Of a DNA stretch of 64,000 nt, positions 41,536-50,570 are shown piece by piece. The translations under genes and the position numbers were made by a program. The number at the start of each line of letters is the position of its first letter. The first letter of the stretch is position 1. Origin of the DNA: Oscillospiraceae bacterium (GTDB lineage: Bacteria; Bacillota; Clostridia; Oscillospirales; Oscillospiraceae); NCBI GenBank assembly GCA_020025515.1, contig JAHHRZ010000001.1, positions 1-64,000 on the forward strand, given 5' to 3'. The notes under the pieces are model-generated. The model was not told the DNA's origin. It saw only the letters and a list, made by a program, of their open reading frames with translations, and did not search any database.

Positions 41536-43713
41536 TTACAGGTGCAGAACCCGGTCTTTGATTTCCTGCGTGCGACCCTGATTCCAGAACTGTGTGCCGA
41601 TGTATCCGCAGGTGCGGCGGGCAACATTCATCTTGCTCTGGTCACGGTTGCCGCACTGGGGGCAGGTCCAGACCAGCTTGTTGTCCTCATCTTTTTCAAT
41701 CATGATCTCTCCGTCATAGCCGCAGACCTGGCAATAGTCGGATTTGGTGTTCAGTTCGGCATACATGATGTTGTCATAAATGAACTGCATGAGGCTCAGA
41801 ACGGCGTCAATGTTGTTCTGCATGTTGGGCACTTCCACATAGCTGATGGCACCGCCGGGGCTGAGACGCTGGAACTGCGCCTCAAAGGACAGCTTGGAGA
41901 AGGCGTCAATGTTCTCGGACACATGGACATGGTAAGAGTTGGTGATGTAGCTCTTGTCGGTAATGCCGGGAATCATGCCGAATCGATTCTGGAGACACTT
42001 GGCGAACTTATAGGTGGTGGATTCCAGAGGGGTGCCGTAGAGGCTGAAGTCGATGTTATGCTCCTTCTTCCAGGCGGCGCAGGCATCGTTCATATGCTGC
42101 ATGACCTCCAAAGCGAAGGGGGTGGCTTCGGGGTCGGTGTGGGAGTGATCGGTCATGTATTTGACGCACTCATAAAGGCCGGCATAGCCCAGGGAAATGG
42201 TGGAATAACCACCGTAGAGCAGCTTGTCGATGGGCTCGCCCTTTTCCAGACGGGCCAGAGCGCCATACTGCCACAAGATGGGGGCTGCATCGGACAAGGT
42301 GCCCAGCAGGCGATTGTGGCGGCACATCAGAGCTTTGTGACACAAAGCCAGGCGCTCGTCAAAGATTTTCCAGAACTTCTCCATATCCTTGCCGGAGGAC
42401 AGGGCCACATCCACCAGATTGATGGTCACAACGCCCTGATTGAACCGGCCATAGTACTTGGGTTTTCCGTTTTCGTCCACATAGGGGGTTAGGAAGGAAC
42501 GGCAGCCCATGCAGGTATAGCAGTGGCCCTCCCCATTTTTGTCTACCTTCAGCTCCAGCATTTTCTTTTCGCTGATGTAGTCTGGCACCATACGCTTGGC
42601 GGTGCACTTGGCGGCAAGCTTGGTGAGATACCAGTAGGGAGTGCCCTCCTTCACATTGTCCTCTTCCAGAACATAGATGAGCTTGGGGAAAGCGGGGGTA
42701 ATCCACACGCCCTTTTCATTTTTCACACCTTCGCAGCGCTGGAGAAGCATTTCTTCCACGATCACGGCCAGATCCTTCTTTTCCTGCTCGTTCTTGGCCT
42801 CGTTGAGGTACATGAATACGGTAATGAAGGGGGCCTGTCCGTTGGTGGTCATGAGGGTGACCACCTGATACTGAATGGTCTGCACGCCGCGGCGAATCTC
42901 TTCTCTCAGGCGGTCTTCCACCACCTTGGCGACCACTTCTGGTGCAGGTTCCACACCGAATTCCTGAAGCTCCCGGCGCACGGCAAGGCGAATCTTTTCC
43001 CGGCTGACCTGGACAAAGGGAGCCAGATGGGCCAGGCTGATGGACTGACCGCCGTACTGGTTGGAGGCCACCTGTGCAATGATCTGGGTGGCGATGTTGC
43101 AGGCAGTGGAGAAGGAGTGAGGCTTTTCGATCATGGTGCCGGAGATTACAGTGCCGTTTTGCAGCATGTCCTCCAGATTGACCAGGTCGCAGTTGTGCAT
43201 ATGCTGAGCATAGTAGTCGGCATCGTGGAAATGGATGATGCCGGCCTCATGGGCCTCTACCACATCCCGGGGCAGCAGGATTCGGCGGGTGATATCCTTG
43301 GATACCTCACCGGCCATGTAGTCACGCTGCACAGCGTTGATGGTAGGGTTTTTGTTGGCGTTTTCCTGCTTGACCTCTTCGTTGTTGCTCTCAATGAGGC
43401 TGAGAATCTGATCGTCAGTGGTGTTGGAACGGCGGACCAGGCTGCGGGTATAGCGGTAAGTGATGTACTCTTTTGCCACCTCAAAGGTGCCATGGGCCAT
43501 GATTTCTTTTTCTACCAGGTCCTGAATTTCTTCCACGGCAGGGCTGCGGCCCATTTGCTCACAGTGCAGCGCCACGCTCTGAGCGATGCGGGAAATCTGC
43601 ACGGGGGTCAGCTGAAACTGTTCCTCTACGGCGCTGTTGGCACGGGAGACGGCGGAACGGATTTTCTCTAGATCAAAAACGACTTCTGTGCCGTTTCTCT
43701 TAATAATTTTCAT
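41536..43713 (-). CDS. nrdD: Anaerobic ribonucleoside-triphosphate reductase
   Basis: A 725-residue class III ribonucleotide reductase. An N-terminal ATP cone (KIIKRNGTEVVFDLEKI) gives allosteric control. The catalytic barrel follows with conserved Cys in YTCMGCRSFL. The C-terminus has the zinc-binding pairs CQVCG and CPQCG and the glycyl-radical motif RRTCGYIG. The start at 43713 has GAGGAGAG upstream; the longer frame adds only leader sequence. Its activase NrdG, normally the next gene, is not in the window. The promoter has two NrdR-like boxes, so it should be repressed by NrdR. Confidence 0.96.
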   Translation of the reverse strand: MKIIKRNGTEVVFDLEKIRSAVSRANSAVEEQFQLTPVQISRIAQSVALHCEQMGRSPAVEEIQDLVEKEIMAHGTFEVAKEYITYRYTRSLVRRSNTTDDQILSLIESNNEEVKQENANKNPTINAVQRDYMAGEVSKDITRRILLPRDVVEAHEAGIIHFHDADYYAQHMHNCDLVNLEDMLQNGTVISGTMIEKPHSFSTACNIATQIIAQVASNQYGGQSISLAHLAPFVQVSREKIRLAVRRELQEFGVEPAPEVVAKVVEDRLREEIRRGVQTIQYQVVTLMTTNGQAPFITVFMYLNEAKNEQEKKDLAVIVEEMLLQRCEGVKNEKGVWITPAFPKLIYVLEEDNVKEGTPYWYLTKLAAKCTAKRMVPDYISEKKMLELKVDKNGEGHCYTCMGCRSFLTPYVDENGKPKYYGRFNQGVVTINLVDVALSSGKDMEKFWKIFDERLALCHKALMCRHNRLLGTLSDAAPILWQYGALARLEKGEPIDKLLYGGYSTISLGYAGLYECVKYMTDHSHTDPEATPFALEVMQHMNDACAAWKKEHNIDFSLYGTPLESTTYKFAKCLQNRFGMIPGITDKSYITNSYHVHVSENIDAFSKLSFEAQFQRLSPGGAISYVEVPNMQNNIDAVLSLMQFIYDNIMYAELNTKSDYCQVCGYDGEIMIEKDEDNKLVWTCPQCGNRDQSKMNVARRTCGYIGTQFWNQGRTQEIKDRVLHL

Positions 43714-43794
43714 AATAGCTCTCCTCTCTGGTAATACGGCTTGGTCCCAGTGGGGACAGACCACACACCCCAATCTTTGGGGGGAACGCAGTCT

Positions 43795-43846
43795 ATTATA
43801 CAACATATTGTGGATAATGCAAGCATAAAAACACTAAATTTTGTGT
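43795..43846 (-). promoter_or_regulatory. nrdD promoter with two NrdR boxes
   Basis: Promoter on the minus strand: TTGCAT (43817-43822), 16 bases, TATAAT (43795-43800). NrdR-like 16-base palindromes lie at 43798-43813 (over the -10 and spacer) and 43831-43846 (ACACTAAATTTTGTGT, upstream of the -35), 33 bases apart, about three helical turns. Each matches about 13 of 16 positions of the family consensus. Confidence 0.8.
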
Positions 43847-44040
43847 CTGCTATTTTGTGACATTTTTTGTACGGTTTTTCAAGACCGATGTGTTAGGCTC
43901 CTATCAGGGCAAAGCGACAAAAATGCCGGGCAACTTGTGAAATAAGGTTTGAAATCGGAAGAGCCAGCAGGTATAATGAAAATAAGTGTGTAAGGCGCAA
44001 TTTTCAAGTTTTTCATTTTTGTTTGAAGGAGACATAACAT

Positions 44041-45066
44041 ATGGCAGAATATTTTGGAAAGATGCCCGATGGCAGACCGATCACGCTCTATTCCATCGGC
44101 AGTTCCCAGCTGAACATCCAGGTGTCTGATTTGGGAGCTGCCTTGGTCCAGGTGGAAACAAAGGACCGGGCAGGCTTTGCCACAGATGTATGCCTGGGCT
44201 TTCAGAAGGGGGAAGCATACCTGACAGAAGGGGGCTGCATCGGTGCCAGCGTGGGGCGCAATGCCAACCGCATTGGGGGCGCCCGGTTTCTGCTGAATGG
44301 CCAGCCGGTGGAGCTGGAAGCTAACGAAGGGAAGAACAGTCTGCACAGTGGCCCCGATGTCTGGTATCATCGGCTGTGGAAGGTTCTGTCCAGCAGCTCC
44401 AATGCCATTACCTTTGGTCTGGATACCCCTCATATGGATCAGGGCTTTCCCGGCGGCGGTAAAGTGGAGGTTTGTTATGAGGTTTTGGGAACCACTCTCA
44501 GAATCACATATAAAGGAACCTTTGACCGGGATACGGTGTTCAACATGACCAATCACAGTTATTTTAACCTGGCAGGCCAGGATAAGCCGGAGGCGGCCAT
44601 GGAGCAGCTCCTGTCTGTCCGGGCGAGTCACTATACCCAGGTGGACAGCGCCTCCATTCCCACGGGGGAAGTTCTCCCGGTGGAGGGAACGGTGCTGGAC
44701 TTCCGCAGACCCAAGGCATTGGGGCGGAATCGCCAGCAGGAACCGCTTCTGGCACCTCAGAGGGGCATTGACCACAATCTGGTGCTGGACCCGGCTGACT
44801 TTGAGGTGCCCGCTGCCAAACTCTATAGCCCCCGGACCGGCATTTCCATGACGGTGTTCACAGATTGTCCCGGTATTCAGGTCTACTGCGCCAACTTTCT
44901 GGATACGGTGGGAAAAGATGGGGTCCCCTATGGGCCTAACAGCGCCGTATGCTTGGAAACCCAGTTTGCACCGGACAGCATGAACCATCCCCAGTGGCCG
45001 CAGCCCGTGGTAAAGGCGGGGCAGCAGGCAAAGTCCGTGACGGAGTTCCGCTTCGGGGTGGAATGA
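44041..45066 (+). CDS. galM: Galactose mutarotase (aldose 1-epimerase)
   Basis: A 341-residue beta-sandwich enzyme converting beta- to alpha-aldoses. Motifs: GASVGRNANRIGGARF near residue 65, the catalytic His in FNMTNHSYFNLAG, GIDHNLVLD, and the catalytic Glu in CLETQFAPDSMNHPQWP. AAGGAG precedes the ATG. It is monogenic with its own terminator; no galactose operon adjoins. Confidence 0.94.
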   Translation: MAEYFGKMPDGRPITLYSIGSSQLNIQVSDLGAALVQVETKDRAGFATDVCLGFQKGEAYLTEGGCIGASVGRNANRIGGARFLLNGQPVELEANEGKNSLHSGPDVWYHRLWKVLSSSSNAITFGLDTPHMDQGFPGGGKVEVCYEVLGTTLRITYKGTFDRDTVFNMTNHSYFNLAGQDKPEAAMEQLLSVRASHYTQVDSASIPTGEVLPVEGTVLDFRRPKALGRNRQQEPLLAPQRGIDHNLVLDPADFEVPAAKLYSPRTGISMTVFTDCPGIQVYCANFLDTVGKDGVPYGPNSAVCLETQFAPDSMNHPQWPQPVVKAGQQAKSVTEFRFGVE

Positions 45067-45124
45067 GTATAGCAAAAGATGAGTCCCATAAAAGGGATGC
45101 TCTTGGGGCCTCCCAAAATTCAAT

Positions 45125-45168
45125 AAAAAAGATCTGGCCTTCCGCAGAAACGGAAAGCCAGATTTTTT
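45125..45168. terminator. Bidirectional terminator
   Basis: A-run, ATCTGGC-CTTCCG, loop, CGGAA-AGCCAGAT and T-run (45125-45144 with 45151-45168). It serves galM and the convergent sulfatase gene. Confidence 0.85.
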
Positions 45169-47043
45169 CTACTCTTTTTGTGTTTTCAGCCGATAATACT
45201 GCCAGTTCCAGCGGAGATCTTCCAGACTTTGCAGCTCCGGGGGCAGCTCCTGGGTAAAGGTGCCGTCGGGGAGGCGATAGCCATAGACAGAGCAGACGGG
45301 AAGTACCTGCCGCATTTCGTTGAGGTAGTCGAAGTAACTGTCCACCCCCTGCACCCCTGCCAGACGACAGGTGAGGGCGCCCAGATAGTGACTGCTGATG
45401 CTTTCGCCCTGCTTCATTCCGGCAGCTTCTGCCAGGGCCTTCAGATCATATTGCTGATGGTATGCGTCATTGGCCCAGATGAGGAAGGGAACATCATAGA
45501 TTTGCAGGGTCTCCTGGGGATCGTCCGGGTCCAGGTAGTGAAAGCCCAGCTCCTCATAGGTCTGGAACCCGTTGCCCAGATTGGGTTGATGGTCTCCGAA
45601 AAATACCAGCAGATAGGGTTCCTCCTCCTGCTCCAGATACTGGGTCAGACCATAGAGCATGTCGGAAGAGTCCTTCAGACCTTCAAAGTATACGGACAGC
45701 CGTTCCTGTGCCTCCTGGGAAAGGGGAAGATCAGTCTGGGGCAGGGGAGGCTCAAAGCCGTACTTTTTGTAATTGTAGGCCTGATGGTTCTGGATGGTGA
45801 CCCCATAGGCAAACAGAGGAGCACCATCCACACGGGATTCCAGATTTTCTGTCAGCACTCTCAGGAAGGCTTCGTCGGAAATCCAGCTGCCCTTGTAGTC
45901 CTGGTCTGTAAAAGCGTCTCGGAACACCTGGTCAGTAATTCCCAGATAGGAGTACACGCTTTCCCGATTATAGAACCAGTTTTGCCCGGGATGCATGAAA
46001 AAGGTGTTGTAGCCCACTTCTTGCAGACACCGGGGGACAGAATCTGTGTTCCGATGGACGATACGGAAGGCAGAGGAGGTAGCGGGGCTGAGCTTGTTGG
46101 TCATGCAGCCTGTGAGCACATCAAATTCCGTGTTGGCAGTGCCTGCGCCGGTGTTGGACACCACCAGTCTGCCGCTGAGACTTTTGGGGTCCTGGGTCAG
46201 CTGGTTGAACCGGGCGATGGGATTCTCCTCTGGGGAGTAGGTAAATGCTTCATCGTTGGGCAGGTCTGTGAAGGCTTCACACATCACCATCACAATGTTG
46301 GGGCCGCCTTCCTCCCGTGTCTTGGGAGCGGGGAGGGGAAGGCGTCCCTGCCGGTAGTCCGTTTCATACCGGGCTGCCGCTGCGGCGTCATACTGTTCCG
46401 GCTGTTCCATAGGATACAGATTAAAGTTATGCAGGAAGCAGTAGGGGAACCCAAAGCTGTCAAAAACCGCCGGGACATTGGCTCGGTTGGGGCCCTTCAT
46501 TTCCTCATAAATGGTTTTACTTGGATAAACGGTAAACATGGTGACCACAAAGGCGGCCAGAACCACGGTTGCGCCGCCGGCACGGAAATACCACCGCAGC
46601 TTTGGAGTCTTGAAAAACAGCCCGCATCCAATTAAGATCAGACACAGTGCCAAAAGGGCACAGAGCTTTCCGATTTGCAGGTCCAGTTCATAACTTCCAA
46701 CGGCTTCCATGCCCTCGGTGAGAAGGAGAATATCGCCGGGAACAAAGGGGTCGCCTCTGGAGTTGACCTTGATGAGGTTGATATAGCTTAAAAGACCATG
46801 CAGAAAGGTGGTGAAGCTGATGCTGTAGAAGAGATTTCCACCAATGCACAGGGCAATCATCAGAGTGGCAGCAATGGGCCACAGGTTCAGTGCATACAAA
46901 ACAGGCTCTTGATTAAAGCATGCCAAGGTGGCCAAAACAGATCCCTTTTGCAGCATCAGCACGACCAACCCCATAGCCGGGATAGAGAGAATGCCTAAAA
47001 CCCAGCACAGCCACCAGGGCAGGGTGCGTTTGTATTTTTTCAT
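45169..47043 (-). CDS. LTA-synthase-like membrane sulfatase
   Basis: A 624-residue membrane enzyme. About five transmembrane helices (residues about 10-200) are followed by an extracellular alkaline-phosphatase-fold domain. Key sites: Glu in VMVMCEAFTD, the catalytic Thr in GAGTANTEFD, and Asp/His in FFGDHQPN, the pattern of lipoteichoic acid synthases and phosphoglycerol transferases. The start at 47043 has AGAAGG upstream; the open frame runs 26 codons further without a site. It ends very close to dgt on the same strand. It transfers glycerol phosphate from phosphatidylglycerol to a cell-surface acceptor. Confidence 0.87.
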   Translation of the reverse strand: MKKYKRTLPWWLCWVLGILSIPAMGLVVLMLQKGSVLATLACFNQEPVLYALNLWPIAATLMIALCIGGNLFYSISFTTFLHGLLSYINLIKVNSRGDPFVPGDILLLTEGMEAVGSYELDLQIGKLCALLALCLILIGCGLFFKTPKLRWYFRAGGATVVLAAFVVTMFTVYPSKTIYEEMKGPNRANVPAVFDSFGFPYCFLHNFNLYPMEQPEQYDAAAAARYETDYRQGRLPLPAPKTREEGGPNIVMVMCEAFTDLPNDEAFTYSPEENPIARFNQLTQDPKSLSGRLVVSNTGAGTANTEFDVLTGCMTNKLSPATSSAFRIVHRNTDSVPRCLQEVGYNTFFMHPGQNWFYNRESVYSYLGITDQVFRDAFTDQDYKGSWISDEAFLRVLTENLESRVDGAPLFAYGVTIQNHQAYNYKKYGFEPPLPQTDLPLSQEAQERLSVYFEGLKDSSDMLYGLTQYLEQEEEPYLLVFFGDHQPNLGNGFQTYEELGFHYLDPDDPQETLQIYDVPFLIWANDAYHQQYDLKALAEAAGMKQGESISSHYLGALTCRLAGVQGVDSYFDYLNEMRQVLPVCSVYGYRLPDGTFTQELPPELQSLEDLRWNWQYYRLKTQKE

Positions 47044-47062
47044 AATCAAACCTTCTTCCCAG

Positions 47063-48076
47063 CTAACCCCGCACCTGCCAGGAGGCGGGGACAAAAAGCT
47101 GAGTATATTTATCGACGGCATATTTATCCGTCATACCGGCAATGTAGTCGGCCACAGTCTGTTCCATGCCGTCAAAGGTAAGCTGAGGCAAAAAGGTTTC
47201 CGGCAGATGATCGGGATGCTCGATATAGTATAGGTACAGCTGCTGGATGATTTTCTTTGCCTTGGACTCCTCCCCTTTGGCAACAGGGTTTTTATAGACG
47301 GTTCGGAACATAAAGGCCCGCAGATCCTGCATGGCTTCGTCCACCGGGTGGGACAGCCCAATGTCTCCTGTCTCCAAGGTGTGGCGAATGTAATCGGTTA
47401 CCAGAGTATTGATCCGTTCCTTGTGGGTTTCGCCCAGAATGGCTGCAATGGGGAGCGGGATGTCCGAATCAGACAAAATCCCGGCACGGACGGCATCGTC
47501 TATGTCATGGTTGATGTAGGCAATCTGATCGGACTTTCTCACAATGCGGCCTTCCAGCGTCTCAGGAAGCTTTGGACCCGTATGGCCCACTATGCCCATG
47601 CGGACTTCATAGGTCAGGTTCAATCCACGGCCGCCTTTTTCCAGAACGTCCACCACTCGTAGGCTCTGCTCGTTGTGGTGGAAGGGCCTTCCCATGACCT
47701 CGCTGAGGGCATCTTCTCCGGCATGGCCGAAGGGGGTGTGCCCCAGATCGTGGCCCAGAGCGATGGCTTCGGAGAGGTCCTCGTTGAGGCCCAAGGCTCT
47801 GGTGATGGTCCTTGCAATCCGTGCCACCTCCAGGGTGTGGGTCATGCGGGTGCGATAGTGGTCCCCCTCCGGCAGGAGAAAGACCTGGGTCTTATGCATC
47901 AGCCGACGGAAGGATTTGCTGTGAATAATGCGGTCAGTGTCCCGCTGATAGCAGGTCCTTACATCGTCGGGGCGCTCTTCCTCCTGCACAGGCCGCCCCC
48001 GAGAACGGTCAGAAAAGGCTGCCCTAGGGGACAGGTGTTCATGCTCCTGCTCTTCCAGAATGTTCCGTACAGTCAT
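47063..48076 (-). CDS. dgt: dGTP triphosphohydrolase-like HD protein
   Basis: A 337-residue HD-domain phosphohydrolase. Motifs: SKSFRRLMHKTQVF, the first metal His in RTRMTHTLEVARIART, and the HD pair in ALGHDLGHTPFGHAGE. Length and motifs match short Firmicute dGTPase-like proteins that hydrolyse dNTPs to nucleosides and triphosphate. AGGGAT lies before the ATG. Substrate specificity is inferred from family. Confidence 0.9.
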   Translation of the reverse strand: MTVRNILEEQEHEHLSPRAAFSDRSRGRPVQEEERPDDVRTCYQRDTDRIIHSKSFRRLMHKTQVFLLPEGDHYRTRMTHTLEVARIARTITRALGLNEDLSEAIALGHDLGHTPFGHAGEDALSEVMGRPFHHNEQSLRVVDVLEKGGRGLNLTYEVRMGIVGHTGPKLPETLEGRIVRKSDQIAYINHDIDDAVRAGILSDSDIPLPIAAILGETHKERINTLVTDYIRHTLETGDIGLSHPVDEAMQDLRAFMFRTVYKNPVAKGEESKAKKIIQQLYLYYIEHPDHLPETFLPQLTFDGMEQTVADYIAGMTDKYAVDKYTQLFVPASWQVRG

Positions 48077-48115
48077 AGAAATCCCTCCACAAATTGGGAA
48101 TAAAAGACGGATGAT

Positions 48116-48757
48116 TTACCGGGCTTCTTCCCCGGTTACAGGAAAGGCCCTGTATTCCTGCCCTGTGACCAGGGCCTCCAGGGTGGCGGCGGACAGATCG
48201 GTGAGCCGATCCAGAAAGGGAGTGGTTTGCGCCTCGGGAAGAAGCACCTCCAGCTCCACATCCTGGCCAAACTGGGTATCCCGTATGATCCCCCCAAAGG
48301 CGGCGATTTCCAGCTTGATCCGCTCGTACCAGTTGTATGGCACCGGCAGATACAAGACGGACCAGACCCGCTTCATGGATTTTCCTGCGGCATCTACGGC
48401 GATTTTTGCGCCCTTGGCATAGGCTCGGACCAGACCACCGGCCCCCAGAAGAATCCCTCCAAAGTACCGGGTCACCACGCAGGTCACATTGAACAGGTTT
48501 TCTCTCTGGAGCACCTGCAAGGTGGGCATTCCGGCGGTGCCGCCGGGCTCTCCGTCATCGGAGAACCGGACCGGGCCGTCTTTGATGATATAGGCCCAGA
48601 CATTGTGGGTGGCATCATAATGCTGCCTGCGCATTTCCTCAATCCGGGCCAAAGCTTCTTCTTCGGACTCCGTGTGCCAGATTCGACCAATAAATCTTGA
48701 CTTTTTTTCCACAAACTCTGCTTCTCCAAAGTCCGTGGGGACCAGATATTCCTCCAT
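48116..48757 (-). CDS. YigZ/IMPACT-family protein
   Basis: A 213-residue protein with the UPF0029 (IMPACT) N-terminal domain: KKSRFIGRIWH, THNVWAYII, DDGEPGGTAGMPTL, VTRYFGGILLGAGGLVRAY. A C-terminal ferredoxin-like DUF1949 domain follows. The start at 48757 follows the stop of hflX by one base, with GGAGGAG inside the end of that gene, so it is coupled to hflX. Family members are linked to translation control. Confidence 0.92.
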   Translation of the reverse strand: MEEYLVPTDFGEAEFVEKKSRFIGRIWHTESEEEALARIEEMRRQHYDATHNVWAYIIKDGPVRFSDDGEPGGTAGMPTLQVLQRENLFNVTCVVTRYFGGILLGAGGLVRAYAKGAKIAVDAAGKSMKRVWSVLYLPVPYNWYERIKLEIAAFGGIIRDTQFGQDVELEVLLPEAQTTPFLDRLTDLSAATLEALVTGQEYRAFPVTGEEAR

Positions 48758-48758
48758 C

Positions 48759-50024
48759 TTACTCCTCCACAATATAGTCCCGGAGCTGTCCGAACAGAAC
48801 GGGGCCGCAGATGGCTTCCGTGACAATGCCTTCTGGGGCGTAGTCTACGGACTGAACGGTGCCTTCCTTGTGCAGACGGTCCAGAAGCCCGCCTTTGCTG
48901 TAAGGAATCAGAAGCTTTACCTGATGCTGACCCCTGGCCAGATTTTCCTCGATGAGGGAGAGAAGCTCCTCCATGCCAAAGCCTTCCTTGGCAGACAAAC
49001 GCACTTTGTTCTTTCCCACGGGAACATCCGTGGCGGGGAGCAGGTCCGCTTTGTTGTAGCATTGGATCACAGGGGTGTCTTCTTTAGCCAGCTTTCCGAT
49101 GAGCTTATCCACCACGGCAATGTGCTCCTCCCGGTCGGGGTCGGAGGCGTCAATGACGTGAATAAGCAGGTCCGCATATTCCAGCTCTTCCAGAGTGGCC
49201 CGGAATGCATCCACCAGATGGTGGGGGAGCTTGGAGATAAAGCCTACGGTGTCAGACAGGATGACATCCAGGGTATCACTGACGGACAGGGCCCGGGAGG
49301 TGGTGTCCAGGGTGTCAAACAGGCGGTTATTGGCGGGGATGCCTGCACCGGTCAGATGGTTCAAAATGGTAGATTTTCCGGCGTTGGTATAGCCCACCAG
49401 AGCCACCACGGGCACAGAGTTCTTATCTCTCTGACGGCGCTGCATGGCACGGACTTTTCGCACCTGTTCCAGCTCTTCTTCCAGCTTGGCGATCCGGGCA
49501 CGGATGTGCCGGCGGTCGGTTTCCAGCTGGGTTTCGCCGGGACCTCTGGTGCCGATTCCGCCGCCCTGCCGGGAGAGGCTGGTGCCCATGCCGGACAGAC
49601 GGGGCAGAAGATACTTATACTGTGCCAGCTCGACCTGCAGCCGTCCTTCGGCTGTTTTGGCTCGCTGGGCGAAGATATCCAGAATGAGGGCGCTGCGGTC
49701 CAGCACCGTGACCTCCAGCAGTTCCTCCAACACCCGGATTTGGGAGGGGGAGAGGGAGTTGTCAAAAATGGCCATATTGGAGGCGGTGGCTTCAATGAGC
49801 ATCCGTACCTCTTCGGCCTTGCCCTGACCAATGAAGGTGCGGGCATCGGGGGTATGGCGGTTTTGCAGGATTTTTGCGGTGCAGAATCCGCCTGCGGTTT
49901 CTAAAAGAGCCTCCAATTCCTCTAAAGAGGCATCGGTGGCGGTTTCGTCTGCACGGAAGCAGTCGGCGTTCAGACCCACCAGAACTGCTCGCTCCTGCAC
50001 ATGCTGATCAAATTTGGATTCCAT
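48759..50024 (-). CDS. hflX: GTPase HflX
   Basis: A 421-residue ribosome-associated GTPase. The N-terminal HflX domain holds RTFIGQGKAEEV and LSPSQIRVLEE, then the Gly-rich linker GGGIGTRGPGETQLETDRR. The G domain has G1 ALVGYTNAGKST, G3 DTVGFISKLPH and G4 NKAD. HflX splits stalled ribosomes. The start at 50024 is preceded by CGGAGGAA, ahead of a much longer open frame. Co-directional with dgt and the YigZ gene. Confidence 0.95.
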   Translation of the reverse strand: MESKFDQHVQERAVLVGLNADCFRADETATDASLEELEALLETAGGFCTAKILQNRHTPDARTFIGQGKAEEVRMLIEATASNMAIFDNSLSPSQIRVLEELLEVTVLDRSALILDIFAQRAKTAEGRLQVELAQYKYLLPRLSGMGTSLSRQGGGIGTRGPGETQLETDRRHIRARIAKLEEELEQVRKVRAMQRRQRDKNSVPVVALVGYTNAGKSTILNHLTGAGIPANNRLFDTLDTTSRALSVSDTLDVILSDTVGFISKLPHHLVDAFRATLEELEYADLLIHVIDASDPDREEHIAVVDKLIGKLAKEDTPVIQCYNKADLLPATDVPVGKNKVRLSAKEGFGMEELLSLIEENLARGQHQVKLLIPYSKGGLLDRLHKEGTVQSVDYAPEGIVTEAICGPVLFGQLRDYIVEE

Positions 50025-50096
50025 ATTGTTCCTCCGTATGACAGCGAAAGAGAGCTTTCGCCTGAGTATCAGGGGGAGAAAAAGGCCCTTAAATGC

Positions 50097-50128
50097 AAAA
50101 AGGCCGCACCACATTCGCGGTGCGGACC
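50097..50128 (-). terminator. Terminator of rpmE
   Basis: CCGCACC (50104-50110) pairs with GGTGCGG (50119-50125), followed on the minus strand by CTTTTT. Confidence 0.85.
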
Positions 50129-50135
50129 TAGTTGC

Positions 50136-50336
50136 TTACTTCAGGCCAAATCTCTTGTTGAACCGATCAACGCGTCCACCGGTGTCAACCAGCTTCTGCT
50201 TGCCGGTGTAGAAGGGATGGCACTTGGAGCAGATTTCAACCTTGATGTCCTTCTTAGTGGAACCGGTTGTGAAAACGTTGCCACAGGCACAGCGGATTGT
50301 AGTCTGTTCGTACTTGGGATGGATACCTTCCTTCAT
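50136..50336 (-). CDS. rpmE: Ribosomal protein L31, zinc-binding form
   Basis: A 66-residue ribosomal protein: MKEGIHPKY start, CACGNVF and ICSKCHPFYTGKQK supply the four Cys of the zinc-containing (C+) form. The RFNKRFG end is typical. AGGTGA lies before the ATG. Monogenic with its own terminator; followed downstream by hflX on the same strand. Confidence 0.97.
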   Translation of the reverse strand: MKEGIHPKYEQTTIRCACGNVFTTGSTKKDIKVEICSKCHPFYTGKQKLVDTGGRVDRFNKRFGLK

Positions 50337-50570
50337 GTCGTTTCACCTCTTTCTGCTCGAGTGTCATAAGGGCGTATTACGCCCATTCATTCAATAGCCC
50401 GATTATGATATCACAACTCCCTCTAAAATGCAAGCATTTTTTTATTTTTTCGGTAGAAGCCGAAGAATTGGCAGACAGAAGGGAAAGCAGAGGCCTTTTT
50501 TCCTAAGGATAGTTGTGCTATAATAAGGCCAATCATCAGGCCGCAGACGGCCACAGAAGGAGACGAATGC

